From NCBI GenBank assembly GCA_035299065.1, contig DATGXI010000152.1, forward strand, positions 19,280 through 83,279: a stretch of 64,000 nt of DNA. The letters are read 5' to 3'. Every line of letters starts with the position of its first letter. Positions within the stretch are counted from its first letter, which is position 1. A program made the translations under genes and the position numbers. The stretch comes from DASPJQ01 sp035299065. GTDB lineage: Bacteria; Bacteroidota; Bacteroidia; Flavobacteriales_D; UBA2798. Below are positions 19,333 through 28,389 of this stretch, piece after piece. The notes beneath the pieces were generated by a model, which saw nothing but the letters and a program-made list of their open reading frames with translations, ran no database searches and was not told the DNA's origin.

Positions 19333-19656
19333 CTAAATCTTTTCGGTCTTCATCATAATTTCGGTACGCTGGCATGTTACAGAAATACTGTACATACCTT
19401 TTGGAAAATCACTTGCATCAAGCTCCAGATAGGCTTCACCGTATAATAAACGATTTTCTCTATGCAAAACCTTGCCACTTTCATGGGTAACCGAGAGTGA
19501 AATTTCCTGTTCACCGCTGGTTACAACCTCGTAGGAAAGCTTATTGTGAAATGTGTATGAAGCAAGCTTGAGATCAATAAGCTTTTCGGCTGGCGCACTG
19601 GTAAAGCCCATGGCAATAAGTGGCAAAAACAGCAAGGTTTTGTGGAGTAACTTCAT
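19333..19656 (-). CDS. Small secreted protein, unknown function
   Basis: 107 residues with a signal peptide (MKLLHKTLLFLPLIAMGFTSA). The mature ~85 residues look like a single immunoglobulin-like sandwich: SYEVVTSGEQEISLSV, then LELDASDFPKGMYSISV. The second half resembles the end of T9SS sorting domains or DUF3244 proteins (the KGMYSISV line), but the YPNP opening of a sorting domain is missing, so I do not call it a T9SS substrate. It is convergent with the protease gene and shares its terminator. Confidence 0.65.
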   Translation of the reverse strand: MKLLHKTLLFLPLIAMGFTSAPAEKLIDLKLASYTFHNKLSYEVVTSGEQEISLSVTHESGKVLHRENRLLYGEAYLELDASDFPKGMYSISVTCQRTEIMMKTEKI

Positions 19657-19871
19657 AGGTTCTTTATTAGCCTTATTAAGTTAAGGACATTAAGCTTATG
19701 AACATTGCTTTGTTAAAATGTTAACGGAATAAATAACGCTTATCGGCTAATACAGGTTATGAACAGACCAGAAGGTGTTTTAATCAAACAAGAGAGGTTA
19801 TTAACCGTGTTTGTGTTGAAAAGCGCGAATCAAATTAATTATCTTGAAATCATTTAGTTATGTGTGGAAGT

Positions 19872-20852
19872 TTAATATTTGCCTCCTCCAATCATTCCCA
19901 AAAACTGCTCATATTTCTTTTTAACCTTCACAATTAAGGCATAATCGTTCAGGTTGATGAGTTCATTGGCATCAAACTGGGCATAATTAATAAAGGCAAA
20001 AATAAACTCAGGGTCACGGGCTTTTATGGTCCAGGCTTCTTTGTCAATAAACTGCCTGAAAATATTAAATACCACGGTTTGCTTTTCGCCTGTTGCCTCC
20101 AACAAGGCCAATTCATACTCATTGTGGTCAAGCCGCCTGAAAACAGTATAAAACTCATTGAATTTTAAATACGAAAAATACCTGTACTGAACATACTTTA
20201 TCAATTCATATTCATCAAGGGTTTGCAGGTAATCACTGTCAAATTCTGATGTATTAATAAAATCATCAAATTGTTCTTCGTCCAGGTCAATAATTTCGGC
20301 CTGCACGTATTTAGCCAGCAACTCCTTTAACACTTCCCTTTTTCTATCCTGTGCTTCCAGTACCCGCACTTCGTGTTTCTGTCTTTCAAGCTTACTGAAC
20401 ATTTGGTATAATGCAGTTATTGGACTCATAACTGCATCGGCTGTTACGCGCTCAATTTTATTGGGTTCAATAAGGTCTTTTAAGTCTTTAGCAATTTCTG
20501 AATGGGGCCTTATTGGCAATATATCAACGGGCATTAGTTCAATTTCCTTCCTGCGCATGACAATACGCATGTTACAGTTTTTGAAACGACAACTGTCACG
20601 CACAACAATTTTAACCGGGTAAAAATCCTTTGCCGAGAGCATTATAGTGTCTTTACGCAATACAGGTATACTAAATTGCCCGCGGTGATTGCCAAATAAC
20701 CCTTTACCAGTGCGTTTGTTAATGACAAAATAATTAAATCGTACCAACGGATTATCGCTATCCGAAACTGTTCCTGAAACAACCAAGGTATCGTTTTGCG
20801 CACTTACGCTGCCAATACTTAGAATAAATGATATGAGTAAAAGGTTTTTGAT
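19872..20852 (-). CDS. Secreted carboxypeptidase-regulatory-like protein, probable ATC start
   Basis: The frame is open from a stop at 20859-20861 and contains no ATG, GTG, CTG or TTG until TTG at 20786. Yet the codons from 20852 (ATC) read as a complete signal peptide: (I/M)KNLLLISFILSIGSVSA followed by QNDT. Starting at 20786 would lose this peptide and begin inside the first strand (VVSGTVSDSDNPL). I therefore place the start at the ATC codon at 20852, either a true non-canonical start or a mutated/miscalled ATG. The N-terminal ~75 residues are a carboxypeptidase-regulatory-like beta domain; residues about 110-325 are helical and acidic. A TAATTTTG box at 20880-20887 (minus) could be its -7 element. 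The function is unknown. Confidence 0.65.
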   Translation of the reverse strand: MKNLLLISFILSIGSVSAQNDTLVVSGTVSDSDNPLVRFNYFVINKRTGKGLFGNHRGQFSIPVLRKDTIMLSAKDFYPVKIVVRDSCRFKNCNMRIVMRRKEIELMPVDILPIRPHSEIAKDLKDLIEPNKIERVTADAVMSPITALYQMFSKLERQKHEVRVLEAQDRKREVLKELLAKYVQAEIIDLDEEQFDDFINTSEFDSDYLQTLDEYELIKYVQYRYFSYLKFNEFYTVFRRLDHNEYELALLEATGEKQTVVFNIFRQFIDKEAWTIKARDPEFIFAFINYAQFDANELINLNDYALIVKVKKKYEQFLGMIGGGKY

Positions 20853-20894
20853 ATGCTTTTATTAACCCTCAAATTAAACCAAAATTATGCCGGG

Positions 20895-21323
20895 TTATTC
20901 CTTTTCAGGTTTTTTAACACCCGCGTCTTTGTCCTTACCCTCTTCTTCTTCCAGCTTTTTTGCTTCTTCAATGGTAAGGGTCAGCAGGTTCTCAATCCCC
21001 AATGCCTTTGCTTCCTTTGAACGCAACATCTTACGCAAGGCTATTAATCCAATGCTTCCGCCAGGCAAAATAAAAATGCCCGTCATACCAACTGCTTTAA
21101 GCGTATCGGTAAGGGTGTTTTTCAGGTTTTTCGCTGCTTCATCGTCAGTAAAAACCTTACCTGATTTTAAATCACCAAGAGCATCCTGCGCATTGTCCTT
21201 AAGCTTAATGGCTGTTTGCTTGTTTTTAGCCAGTTCAACTTTCAATTTTGAACGTCCGTTTTTGACTTTCGAAACAAGCTTTTTGTAGTCACCTGAAATA
21301 CGCTCTTCAATCTCTTTTAGCAT
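20895..21323 (-). CDS. Small helical protein with LETM1-like segment
   Basis: 142 residues, lysine-rich and helical, with no signal peptide. Residues about 100-122 (GMTGIFILPGGSIGLIALRK) are the only hydrophobic stretch and resemble the conserved LPGG region seen in LETM1-type proteins. The C-terminus is a charged Glu/Lys tail. It may be a membrane-associated protein anchored by one short helix. The family match is weak and the function is unknown. It lies 42 bases upstream of the gene that appears to start at ATC, on the same strand. Confidence 0.6.
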   Translation of the reverse strand: MLKEIEERISGDYKKLVSKVKNGRSKLKVELAKNKQTAIKLKDNAQDALGDLKSGKVFTDDEAAKNLKNTLTDTLKAVGMTGIFILPGGSIGLIALRKMLRSKEAKALGIENLLTLTIEEAKKLEEEEGKDKDAGVKKPEKE

Positions 21324-21557
21324 AAGGCATTATACGATTATTCAGACTCAAAGTTCAGTTATTTTTCAATACCAAAACACATAAAACACTTATATTTAAA
21401 CCAGTCACTGTCAATTGTTGGCAAACTTATGTTAAAATAATGGTGCTTTTGAGGGTGAAAATTATAACCAGGGCGTTCATGAAAGCTGCGCATTTAAGTG
21501 CATCAATATTTGCTATGTAAATGCCTTTGAATGCAAAGTATTTGTTAACTTTAAGAG

Positions 21558-22592
21558 ATGATGAAAAGCCGGCTAATTTCGCGTGAATTGGAATTCACCT
21601 ACCCTTTTAAAATTGCGCATGGTACGCGTACACATACACAGGTTTTGGTGCTTGCACTTGATTACAACAACCATACGGCTTATGCCGAAGCAAGTTTTCC
21701 TCCATACCTTGAGGAAACCAGCGCATCATGTCAAAAACAAATTTCAGAAATTGATTTCAATTCATTTGAATCATCACTTTATTCACCTGAGTCCATTTCC
21801 TACGCAGTAAAAACCATTAAACTCACTCCTTTTGCGCGCAACATGGTGGTAAATGCGCTTACTGATTTGGGTGCAAAATTAAAAGGCATGTGTGTTGAGG
21901 ATTTTTGTGGCATTCCAAAACCCGATCACCAGCCCAAAACGTGTTTTACGCTTACAAAAAATGACTTGCCATACCTTGTACAAAAATTAAAACAGGCAAA
22001 AGATTTTACCCACCTTAAACTAAAACTGGATGGCGATGGTGATATAGAATTTGCCTCTACCATACGATACCTTACCCAAAAGCCATTTTGTGCCGATGTA
22101 AACCAGGGCTGGGAAAAAACACCCATGGGAAAAGTACTTGAAGTAATGGAAACATTACGTCAAATGGAATGCGAGCTCATTGAACAACCCTTTTTAAAAA
22201 CAAATTATCGCAGGCATGCGGAACTAAGAGAAAAACGGATTATTCCTATTTATGCCGATGAAAGCATACAAAACCTTGACGATTACAATTTGCATTTCAG
22301 GAATTTTGACGGAATAAACGTAAAACTTTTAAAAAGCGGTGGAATTGACCGTGCACTTGAATTGGCAAGAGCGGCCTTTGAGAAAAAACAAGGCATTATC
22401 ATTGGCTGCATGAGCGAGTCGTCATGTGGTTGCGCAACAGCTGCATCACTTCAGTCATACGCAACTTACCTAGACATTGACGGGCCCTGGTTGGTAAAAA
22501 ACGACTTTTTTGAAGGATTCAGCATCTTAAACGGTGTTTTTGAAAAACAATTTCACGAAGGCATTGGTGTAAAACCTAAACAACAACTATGA
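21558..22592 (+). CDS. Enolase-superfamily enzyme, L-Ala-D/L-Glu (dipeptide) epimerase-like
   Basis: 344 residues, the usual size of the muconate-lactonizing/dipeptide-epimerase subgroup. The N-terminal capping domain (1-115) is followed by the barrel. Visible catalytic features are the KxK motif Lys154/Lys156 (HLKLKLDGD), the metal ligands Asp180 (FCADVNQGW), Glu209 (LIEQPF) and Asp234 (YADES), and the acid/base Lys256 (INVKLLKSGG). The late segment IIIGCMSESSCG also fits dipeptide epimerases, which racemise the glutamate of L-Ala-D-Glu during murein peptide recycling. Substrate specificity cannot be read from sequence alone. It overlaps the next gene by 4 bases (ATGA). Confidence 0.85.
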   Translation: MMKSRLISRELEFTYPFKIAHGTRTHTQVLVLALDYNNHTAYAEASFPPYLEETSASCQKQISEIDFNSFESSLYSPESISYAVKTIKLTPFARNMVVNALTDLGAKLKGMCVEDFCGIPKPDHQPKTCFTLTKNDLPYLVQKLKQAKDFTHLKLKLDGDGDIEFASTIRYLTQKPFCADVNQGWEKTPMGKVLEVMETLRQMECELIEQPFLKTNYRRHAELREKRIIPIYADESIQNLDDYNLHFRNFDGINVKLLKSGGIDRALELARAAFEKKQGIIIGCMSESSCGCATAASLQSYATYLDIDGPWLVKNDFFEGFSILNGVFEKQFHEGIGVKPKQQL

Positions 22593-23113
22593 ATAAACGT
22601 ATGCGCAACGTGACCGTAAAAGGTTATTTTAACGGATTAACAATCGTGTATTTTGGAATTATTTTCAGCATGCTTCTGCTTTCTGCAGTTTTTTGTTTTG
22701 TACGCATGAATGAAGAAATTCAACCAACCCCACCATTTGACAAAACCACGGCCATGCTAATTGCTGGTGCTTTTACAGCCATTTCCATGCTTGGCGGCCG
22801 CTTTCTATACAATTCATTCACAGCAAAAATACCCATTCAAAAAACACTGGCTGCAAAAATGAACCTCTATCGTATGGCTACAATTATTCGCTTTGCGCTA
22901 AGTGAATTGCCAGTAATTGTAAGTGTTGTACTTTTCTTTTTGACAGCCTATTATGAACTGTTTATTTTTGCCGGAATTGGCCTGCTTTATTTTTTCACCC
23001 TCAAGCCTTCCAAACAGCAATTTACAGGAATTGTTAATCCCGATTTAAATGAATTAAAAATACTGGATGATCCTGCAGCAGTTGTTATGCAAACCGAAAT
23101 TTCGGCTGAATAA
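22589..23113 (+). CDS. Integral membrane protein, unknown function
   Basis: 174 residues with four hydrophobic helices (about 15-35, 54-72, 96-116 and 118-138) and a hydrophilic C-terminal tail (DLNELKILDDPAAVVM). It overlaps the epimerase-like gene by ATGA, so translation is probably coupled. I do not recognise a named family. Confidence 0.7.
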   Translation: MNKRMRNVTVKGYFNGLTIVYFGIIFSMLLLSAVFCFVRMNEEIQPTPPFDKTTAMLIAGAFTAISMLGGRFLYNSFTAKIPIQKTLAAKMNLYRMATIIRFALSELPVIVSVVLFFLTAYYELFIFAGIGLLYFFTLKPSKQQFTGIVNPDLNELKILDDPAAVVMQTEISAE

Positions 23114-23148
23114 CACCTGAGCTATTGATAGGCTTATGAATGTACTTG

Positions 23149-24165
23149 TTAAAACATTACAACAAGTTTTCCCGTTGTATTTCCTTTTTCAAATTTATCA
23201 TGGGCTGCTGCAATTTCGGAAACCGGCCAGGTTGATCCAACTTGCGGATCTATTTTTCCTGCTATAAACAACTTATATACCTCTTCCATGCATGTTTTTA
23301 ACACATCAGGGCGGTTGTCAGCAATACGTAACATATTTACGCCTATAAGACTTTGTGATTGCATTAACAGTTTGATGGGCATAATTCGGCCCATTCGTAA
23401 AACCAGGCCTAACGTAGATAAAAAACCAAGTTTACCACTCATGCGTTCTGCAGCTCCATAACAAACAAGCCTTCCTCCGTAGTTCAGTAAACGCAAATCT
23501 TTTTTAAAGGTCGAACCGGCTACTGAATTAAAACTAACATCGACTTTGCCATACGTTGATTTTATGCATTCAGCATAGTTTTGCGTTTTATAGTTGATCA
23601 CATCGGTACAACCATTTTTCAATAAATATTCTTTTTTTGAATCGCTTCCCGTTAGCCCAACTACCTTTGCCCCTCTCAACGTGCATAACTGCGTAAGTGC
23701 CGTACCTACTCCACCAGCTGCTGCATGCTGCAACACCAGGTCACCCTTTTGAACAGTAGTTGCCATAAATGCTGCGTAATAGGCCGTACAATACTGGGTA
23801 GCCAGGGCTAGTAATTTTCCTGCATCATCATTGATATCAACCTCTACAACGGCCAGCTGGTTTGTTATGGCTATCTCGGCATATCCACCAAAACGTGTAA
23901 ACCCAACCACTCTTTTTCCAACCCAATTTTCACTAACGTTGGCTCCCTGCTCAATTACTTTTCCTACTACTTCATACCCCAATACAGCCGGTAACTTTGG
24001 TGCATCCTGGTACAATCCTTTGCGCGCCATTACATCGGCAAAATTCAATCCAAAAGCCTCCACTTTTATTTTGACCTGGTCGTTGCCAGTCTTTGGTTCG
24101 GGTATTTCCTGGTAACTGAATGCCGATGCTGAATCACCATATTTTTTGAGTACAACTGCTTTCAT
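23149..24165 (-). CDS. MDR-family NADPH:quinone reductase-like dehydrogenase
   Basis: 338 residues in the medium-chain dehydrogenase/reductase fold. The GroES-like N-terminal domain (1-125; EVIGKVIEQGANV-like core near 65, here EVVGKVIEQG) is followed by a Rossmann domain with the nucleotide loop AAAGGVGTALTQLC near 148-162. The segments DVINYKTQNY and SFNSVAGSTF are typical of quinone oxidoreductase and VAT1-like members. The Cys/His zinc ligands of alcohol dehydrogenases are absent, as in zinc-free quinone reductases. It probably reduces quinones or enones with NADPH; the substrate is unknown. It stands alone on the minus strand, convergent with the membrane gene to its left. Confidence 0.88.
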   Translation of the reverse strand: MKAVVLKKYGDSASAFSYQEIPEPKTGNDQVKIKVEAFGLNFADVMARKGLYQDAPKLPAVLGYEVVGKVIEQGANVSENWVGKRVVGFTRFGGYAEIAITNQLAVVEVDINDDAGKLLALATQYCTAYYAAFMATTVQKGDLVLQHAAAGGVGTALTQLCTLRGAKVVGLTGSDSKKEYLLKNGCTDVINYKTQNYAECIKSTYGKVDVSFNSVAGSTFKKDLRLLNYGGRLVCYGAAERMSGKLGFLSTLGLVLRMGRIMPIKLLMQSQSLIGVNMLRIADNRPDVLKTCMEEVYKLFIAGKIDPQVGSTWPVSEIAAAHDKFEKGNTTGKLVVMF

Positions 24166-24239
24166 TTCGCTATAATTTATTTGAAAAAGGTTTTACACTT
24201 ATTGATTAACAGTAATTCGTAAGAAATTTCCTTTCATGG

Positions 24240-24914
24240 TCATTTACGATAGTAAACCGTGTCCAGTAATGTTGAATAAATTAAATCAACGGGGGCCACA
24301 ACGGGTTCTTCCATGGGAATTTCTCCCCCATACCGGTTTTGTAACTCTGCTTTAACTTCAGGTGATGAGAAATCGAATTCTTTTAATTTTTTTGTTGCAC
24401 AAAGTTCCACCCCAATAGCTTCGTACATCTTAAACACAAGTTCGCTGCAATACAAACTCTCATCGCTCCACATAAATGAACCATCGTATTCCTTCCCAAG
24501 CCATTTCATGCCCTTTTTCAGAAATTTTGGCTCCTTTGCCTTGCCCATTAACTTTTCCCGTTCTTTTAAACGCATTACCAACAACAAATCCCCAACGCGA
24601 TTTTGCATAAATTCACTGAAAGGAGTCAATTCAACTCCGGCAAATGCTTCTAAAATATATGCACCTTCCTTTTTCCTGACAAAAACACCACAGTGAGTAT
24701 ACTCAGAATTTGTGGCCTGGCTTATGGGCGATGACAAATCACTTTTACACGTAATGAATAAAATATCACCATTTTTATAGCCCTTTGTTTCGAGCCTGTA
24801 GTCAAGTGTTTTATCAATGGTTTCGCCATTGGCATTTCTTAAATTTTTATCCTCACGGGTTCCATTACCGCAAGCCAGAAGTGCCATACACAACAAAGCA
24901 AAACACTTATTCAT
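24240..24914 (-). CDS. YiiX-like permuted papain-fold lipoprotein
   Basis: I choose the ATG at 24914, giving MNKCFALLCMALLAC with lipobox Cys15. The 224-residue product matches the YiiX/DUF830 group of circularly permuted NlpC/P60-like cysteine hydrolases: GDILFITCKSDL near 49, His74 in SEYTHCGVFV, and Cys156 in SLYCSELVFK as the presumed catalytic His/Cys pair. Such proteins are envelope hydrolases acting on peptidoglycan peptides or lipid esters; the substrate is unknown. It overlaps the end of rsmI by 8 bases and is probably co-transcribed with it. Confidence 0.82.
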   Translation of the reverse strand: MNKCFALLCMALLACGNGTREDKNLRNANGETIDKTLDYRLETKGYKNGDILFITCKSDLSSPISQATNSEYTHCGVFVRKKEGAYILEAFAGVELTPFSEFMQNRVGDLLLVMRLKEREKLMGKAKEPKFLKKGMKWLGKEYDGSFMWSDESLYCSELVFKMYEAIGVELCATKKLKEFDFSSPEVKAELQNRYGGEIPMEEPVVAPVDLIYSTLLDTVYYRK

Positions 24915-25578
24915 TTGGCGCCACAATTAAAACTATTTCACCTTTTACTTCTTTTGCAGTAAAATGCGCCAGTACCTCAGCGGCTGTTCCACGCTTTATT
25001 TCCTCAAACATTTTTGACAGTTCCCTGGCAACGCACACGCGTCTTCCCGGCTCCAGCAATTCGGCCATCATGTTAAGTGTATTGATCAAACGGTGTGGAC
25101 TTTCGTAAAAAATAACGGTGCGTTCTTCTCCAATCAACGCTTTAATGGCAGTTTGTTTTCCCTTTTTATGTGGTAAAAAACCTTCAAAAATAAAGCTATG
25201 CATGGGAAAACCCGATACCACCAATGCAGGAACAAATGCGGTTGCACCAGGCAAACACTCAACGTCAATGTTCAACTCAATACAGGCCCGTACAAGTAAA
25301 AAACCGGGATCGCTGATAGCGGGTGTACCCGCATCACTCACAAAACAAACCGTTTCGGCATGCAAAATATCTTTTACCATTTTGTCAACCAGCTTGTGCT
25401 CGTTAACGACATTGAATGAAACCAGTTTTTTTTGGATGTTGTAATGTTGAAGCAAACGTCCGCTTACACGGGTATCTTCGCAAATCACAAAATCACAAGC
25501 GCCCAGTACTTCAACGGCTCTGTAGGTAATGTCTTTTAAATTACCAATGGGGGTGGGAACCAAAATTAATTTAGGCAT
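24907..25578 (-). CDS. rsmI: 16S rRNA (cytidine-1402 2'-O)-methyltransferase RsmI
   Basis: 223 residues of the tetrapyrrole-methylase fold. Diagnostic motifs are VPTPIGNLKDITYRAVEVL at 6-24, FVICEDTR near 31, FVSDAGTPAISDPGF near 79 and ALVVSGFPM near 113. RsmI methylates the ribose of C1402 in 16S rRNA with S-adenosylmethionine, tuning the ribosomal P site. This form lacks the C-terminal extension of longer homologues, as is usual in Bacteroidota. It follows the RDD gene by 3 bases and overlaps the YiiX-like gene, forming a three-gene unit. Confidence 0.95.
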   Translation of the reverse strand: MPKLILVPTPIGNLKDITYRAVEVLGACDFVICEDTRVSGRLLQHYNIQKKLVSFNVVNEHKLVDKMVKDILHAETVCFVSDAGTPAISDPGFLLVRACIELNIDVECLPGATAFVPALVVSGFPMHSFIFEGFLPHKKGKQTAIKALIGEERTVIFYESPHRLINTLNMMAELLEPGRRVCVARELSKMFEEIKRGTAAEVLAHFTAKEVKGEIVLIVAPNE

Positions 25579-25581
25579 GAA

Positions 25582-26349
25582 TCAGGAACGGGTTAATACA
25601 ACGTAATCCTGGATTAAACTACGCAAAAAATCAGGTTGCTTTTTTGCTTCAGGAACTTCTTTTATGTTCAATTGCTCGCAAATTTTCATTGTTAGCTCCT
25701 GCAACAATTTGCGCGATGACGGATTCGGGTATCGCCTGGCACGGTCAATGCAATTTTTCACATACAGCATTTCTGACTCTGTAAACTTGACTACATTCAG
25801 GTTTTTGGGTTGGTACTCGTTGCTGGTTTTAATGCTCATTACATCCTTTAACGAATATTTCAACGTAGGACGCAACTTGATTACTACCGTACGTGCAACC
25901 ATATCACCAATTCGTTGTGCCTTTTCACTCGATGAAACAAAAATTGCGGCAAGCCCGCCTGCCGTAAGCAACAACTCAACGGGCCTGAATGTCCATCGTA
26001 AAAAACACTCACTTATGTTGGGATTTTGACCGTTAAAATTAATCACTTTTATGCCCATTATCATTTTTCCCGGTGAGGCACCACTTACAAATATCTCGAA
26101 AAACAAGTTGTAGAAAAAGAAAACCGGCATGAAAATAAAACTGAAAATCATTTTGTAATAGAGCTCATAATCGGGGCCCCGATCAAACCAGGAGTTTCCA
26201 GCGTAGGATTGAGCTATACCTGAGGCTACCCAGGCCCAAACCATGAGTATACACAGGTCAATAAACAGGGCCAGGAAACGCTCCAATATACTAGCCAATT
26301 GATACTCAATTGTAATATTGTGGGACGTAACCAGATCAAAATTTTTCAC
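25582..26349 (-). CDS. RDD family membrane protein
   Basis: 255 residues from a GTG start. The RDD domain (about 12-150) begins with LASILERFLALFIDLCIL (the R and D of the motif) and contains FVSGASPGKMIMGIKVI and FRPVELLLTAGGL. Two or three membrane helices are followed by a soluble helical tail (about 165-255). RDD proteins are membrane proteins of poorly known function, some linked to ion homeostasis. The gene is divergent from the SpoIIM/DUF4129/MoxR/DUF58 operon, a pairing recurrent in Bacteroidota. A TTTG-N21-TATCTTAG pair upstream is a possible promoter. Confidence 0.85.
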   Translation of the reverse strand: MKNFDLVTSHNITIEYQLASILERFLALFIDLCILMVWAWVASGIAQSYAGNSWFDRGPDYELYYKMIFSFIFMPVFFFYNLFFEIFVSGASPGKMIMGIKVINFNGQNPNISECFLRWTFRPVELLLTAGGLAAIFVSSSEKAQRIGDMVARTVVIKLRPTLKYSLKDVMSIKTSNEYQPKNLNVVKFTESEMLYVKNCIDRARRYPNPSSRKLLQELTMKICEQLNIKEVPEAKKQPDFLRSLIQDYVVLTRS

Positions 26350-26424
26350 TAAATCGCTATTTATTGTTCGCAGCTAAGATAAAAATTTTATTTTTATAAA
26401 CACCAAAAAATTAAGGGTCAGGCA

Positions 26425-28389
26425 TTGAAAGAAACATCCTTCATAAACCAGAACAAGGATAAGTGGCGAAAGTTTGAAAACGCGTATAAGGCAAACAATC
26501 ATAATCCCGATGAATTGAGTAATTTATTTATCGAGATAACCGAAGACCTTTCCTATTCCCGTACACACTATCCAAAACGCACCGTAAGGGTTTACCTCAA
26601 TAACCTTGCGCAGGATGTTTTTACCAGTCTGTATCGGATTCGCAACAAACCATTTTCACGTTTTATAACATTTTGGACAAAAAGTCTTCCGCTGGAAGCC
26701 TGGCGCCTTAGAAAAGATATGCTTGTTGCCTTGCTCATTTTCCTGGTAAGCTGTTTCATTGGCGTTATATCAACCGCGAATGACATCAGGTACACAAAAG
26801 TTATATTAGGCAGTGATTATGTTGAGATGACCGATAAACACATTAACGACTGGCTAATTGAACAGGAAAATATAAAGGCCAGTGCAAAGCCTGGCTCTCC
26901 CGAATATGAGATCATAAAAAACGGTGGATTTACCGGTAGCCCTTTAAAAGTGTATGAAAGCTCAGACGCATGGCCCATGTTTGCTTTTATTTTCTTTAAC
27001 AACATTAAAGTTGCTTTTTTCATGTTTGTGCTGGGACTCACACTTGGCATTGGCACACTTTTTATGACCATGCAAAACGGTATCATGCTGGGTACTTTTC
27101 AGTCCTATTTTTACTATAAGGGAATAATATTGGGGAAAAGTCTTTTGTATGCCTCCTTTCTTACCATTTGGATTCATGGCGCTTTTGAAATATCAGCCAT
27201 TGTAATTGCCGCGGCATGTGGTTTTGCTTTAGCACGCTCCATCATGTTCCCGGGCACTATGACCCGCCTGCAGTCATTACAATCAGGAGCAAAGCGTGGC
27301 TTAAAGGTTTTTGTTGGACTGGCTGTATTTATATTTTTTGCAGCCATTCTTGAAAGTTGGGTAACCCGCCAGTACAACATGCCTGAATGGGAAAAACTTC
27401 TCATTATACTTGGTTCTTTCATAATCATTGTAATGGTATTTGTTTTCATTCCTTTTATGGTGGCCCGCAAATACAAGCAGGAAATTACAGTTGAAGAAAA
27501 TCCAGGATATGTGCCAATGGTTAATTTTAACCTGTATGCTATACGCAATACAGCAGATTTAATGACCGATACCTTCAGGTTATACCGCAGGCACTACGCA
27601 ACAACGCTGAGTTCGCTTTATAAATTTATATTGCCCATTACCTTTGTGTTTCTTTATTTCAATTATACACTTGAAAACGTTAATTACTACAACTCCGAAA
27701 ATCCATGGTATGTAACCGTTTGCATGGTATTTGGATCTGCGCCCTATCAATGGATCATGCCAACTGTTTTCTGGCCATGTATTACCGGCATTTTTCTAGC
27801 ACATGTATTTTACCACATCCAAAAAAAGGAAGATCCAGATTTTAATAACAAGAGGTATTGGTCATTTATGTTAACCAGGAGTGCTGAAATTGCCCTTTTA
27901 TTTCTGCCTGTTAGTTTAATATACCAATATGGCCATCCCGCTTTAATGATACTTGTGATGTTTCTTTTTCCTATTTACCTGCCGGCATTGTTTTCACTTA
28001 CCCATGGCACAGGCAATTTTTTCCAACGCCTTGGCCAGGGTATGAGCATTGGAGCAAGCGGCTATGGTAACGGTATTGCCATTTATTTTTTCATCCTTCT
28101 TCTTTCCGGCATTTTCCTTGGCTTGTTTACTTTCCAGGTATATTGGATAACCGAAGAGTTCATTCGGTGGCACATTGAAACGCGTTTTGAAAATTTCAGG
28201 GCTATTTTACAGCTCATACAATCAGCTTTTTTTGTTATTTTCTATTTCCATATGGTAAAACTGGTTATGATGGGATTCACTTTACTTTATTACCACGTAC
28301 TGGAAACCAACACCTCTAAGGGCCTGTTTAGCAAACTACCGAATTTCGGCAAGCACAATAAATACTATGAGACCAGCATTGATGAATAA
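26425..28389 (+). CDS. SpoIIM-like membrane protein with fused second membrane domain
   Basis: 654 residues from a TTG start, the only start that keeps the conserved N-terminus (KETSFINQNKDKWRKFE). Residues 1-95 are a soluble helical cap and about 95-335 match the stage II sporulation M-like family (FFNNIKVAFFMFVLGLTLG; TIWIHGAFEISAIVIA). Residues about 370-640 form a second polytopic region with at least six helices, of a type I do not recognise. The usual SpoIIM-like protein is about 320 residues, so this is roughly twice normal length. It heads an operon with DUF4129, DUF4350, MoxR and DUF58. Its role is unknown; the organism shows no sign of sporulating. Confidence 0.82.
   Translation: MKETSFINQNKDKWRKFENAYKANNHNPDELSNLFIEITEDLSYSRTHYPKRTVRVYLNNLAQDVFTSLYRIRNKPFSRFITFWTKSLPLEAWRLRKDMLVALLIFLVSCFIGVISTANDIRYTKVILGSDYVEMTDKHINDWLIEQENIKASAKPGSPEYEIIKNGGFTGSPLKVYESSDAWPMFAFIFFNNIKVAFFMFVLGLTLGIGTLFMTMQNGIMLGTFQSYFYYKGIILGKSLLYASFLTIWIHGAFEISAIVIAAACGFALARSIMFPGTMTRLQSLQSGAKRGLKVFVGLAVFIFFAAILESWVTRQYNMPEWEKLLIILGSFIIIVMVFVFIPFMVARKYKQEITVEENPGYVPMVNFNLYAIRNTADLMTDTFRLYRRHYATTLSSLYKFILPITFVFLYFNYTLENVNYYNSENPWYVTVCMVFGSAPYQWIMPTVFWPCITGIFLAHVFYHIQKKEDPDFNNKRYWSFMLTRSAEIALLFLPVSLIYQYGHPALMILVMFLFPIYLPALFSLTHGTGNFFQRLGQGMSIGASGYGNGIAIYFFILLLSGIFLGLFTFQVYWITEEFIRWHIETRFENFRAILQLIQSAFFVIFYFHMVKLVMMGFTLLYYHVLETNTSKGLFSKLPNFGKHNKYYETSIDE

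Noticed and set aside
26425..28389. Possible sporulation function from the SpoIIM-like name
   Set aside because: SpoIIM-like proteins are widespread in non-spore-forming Bacteroidota, and nothing else in the window relates to sporulation.
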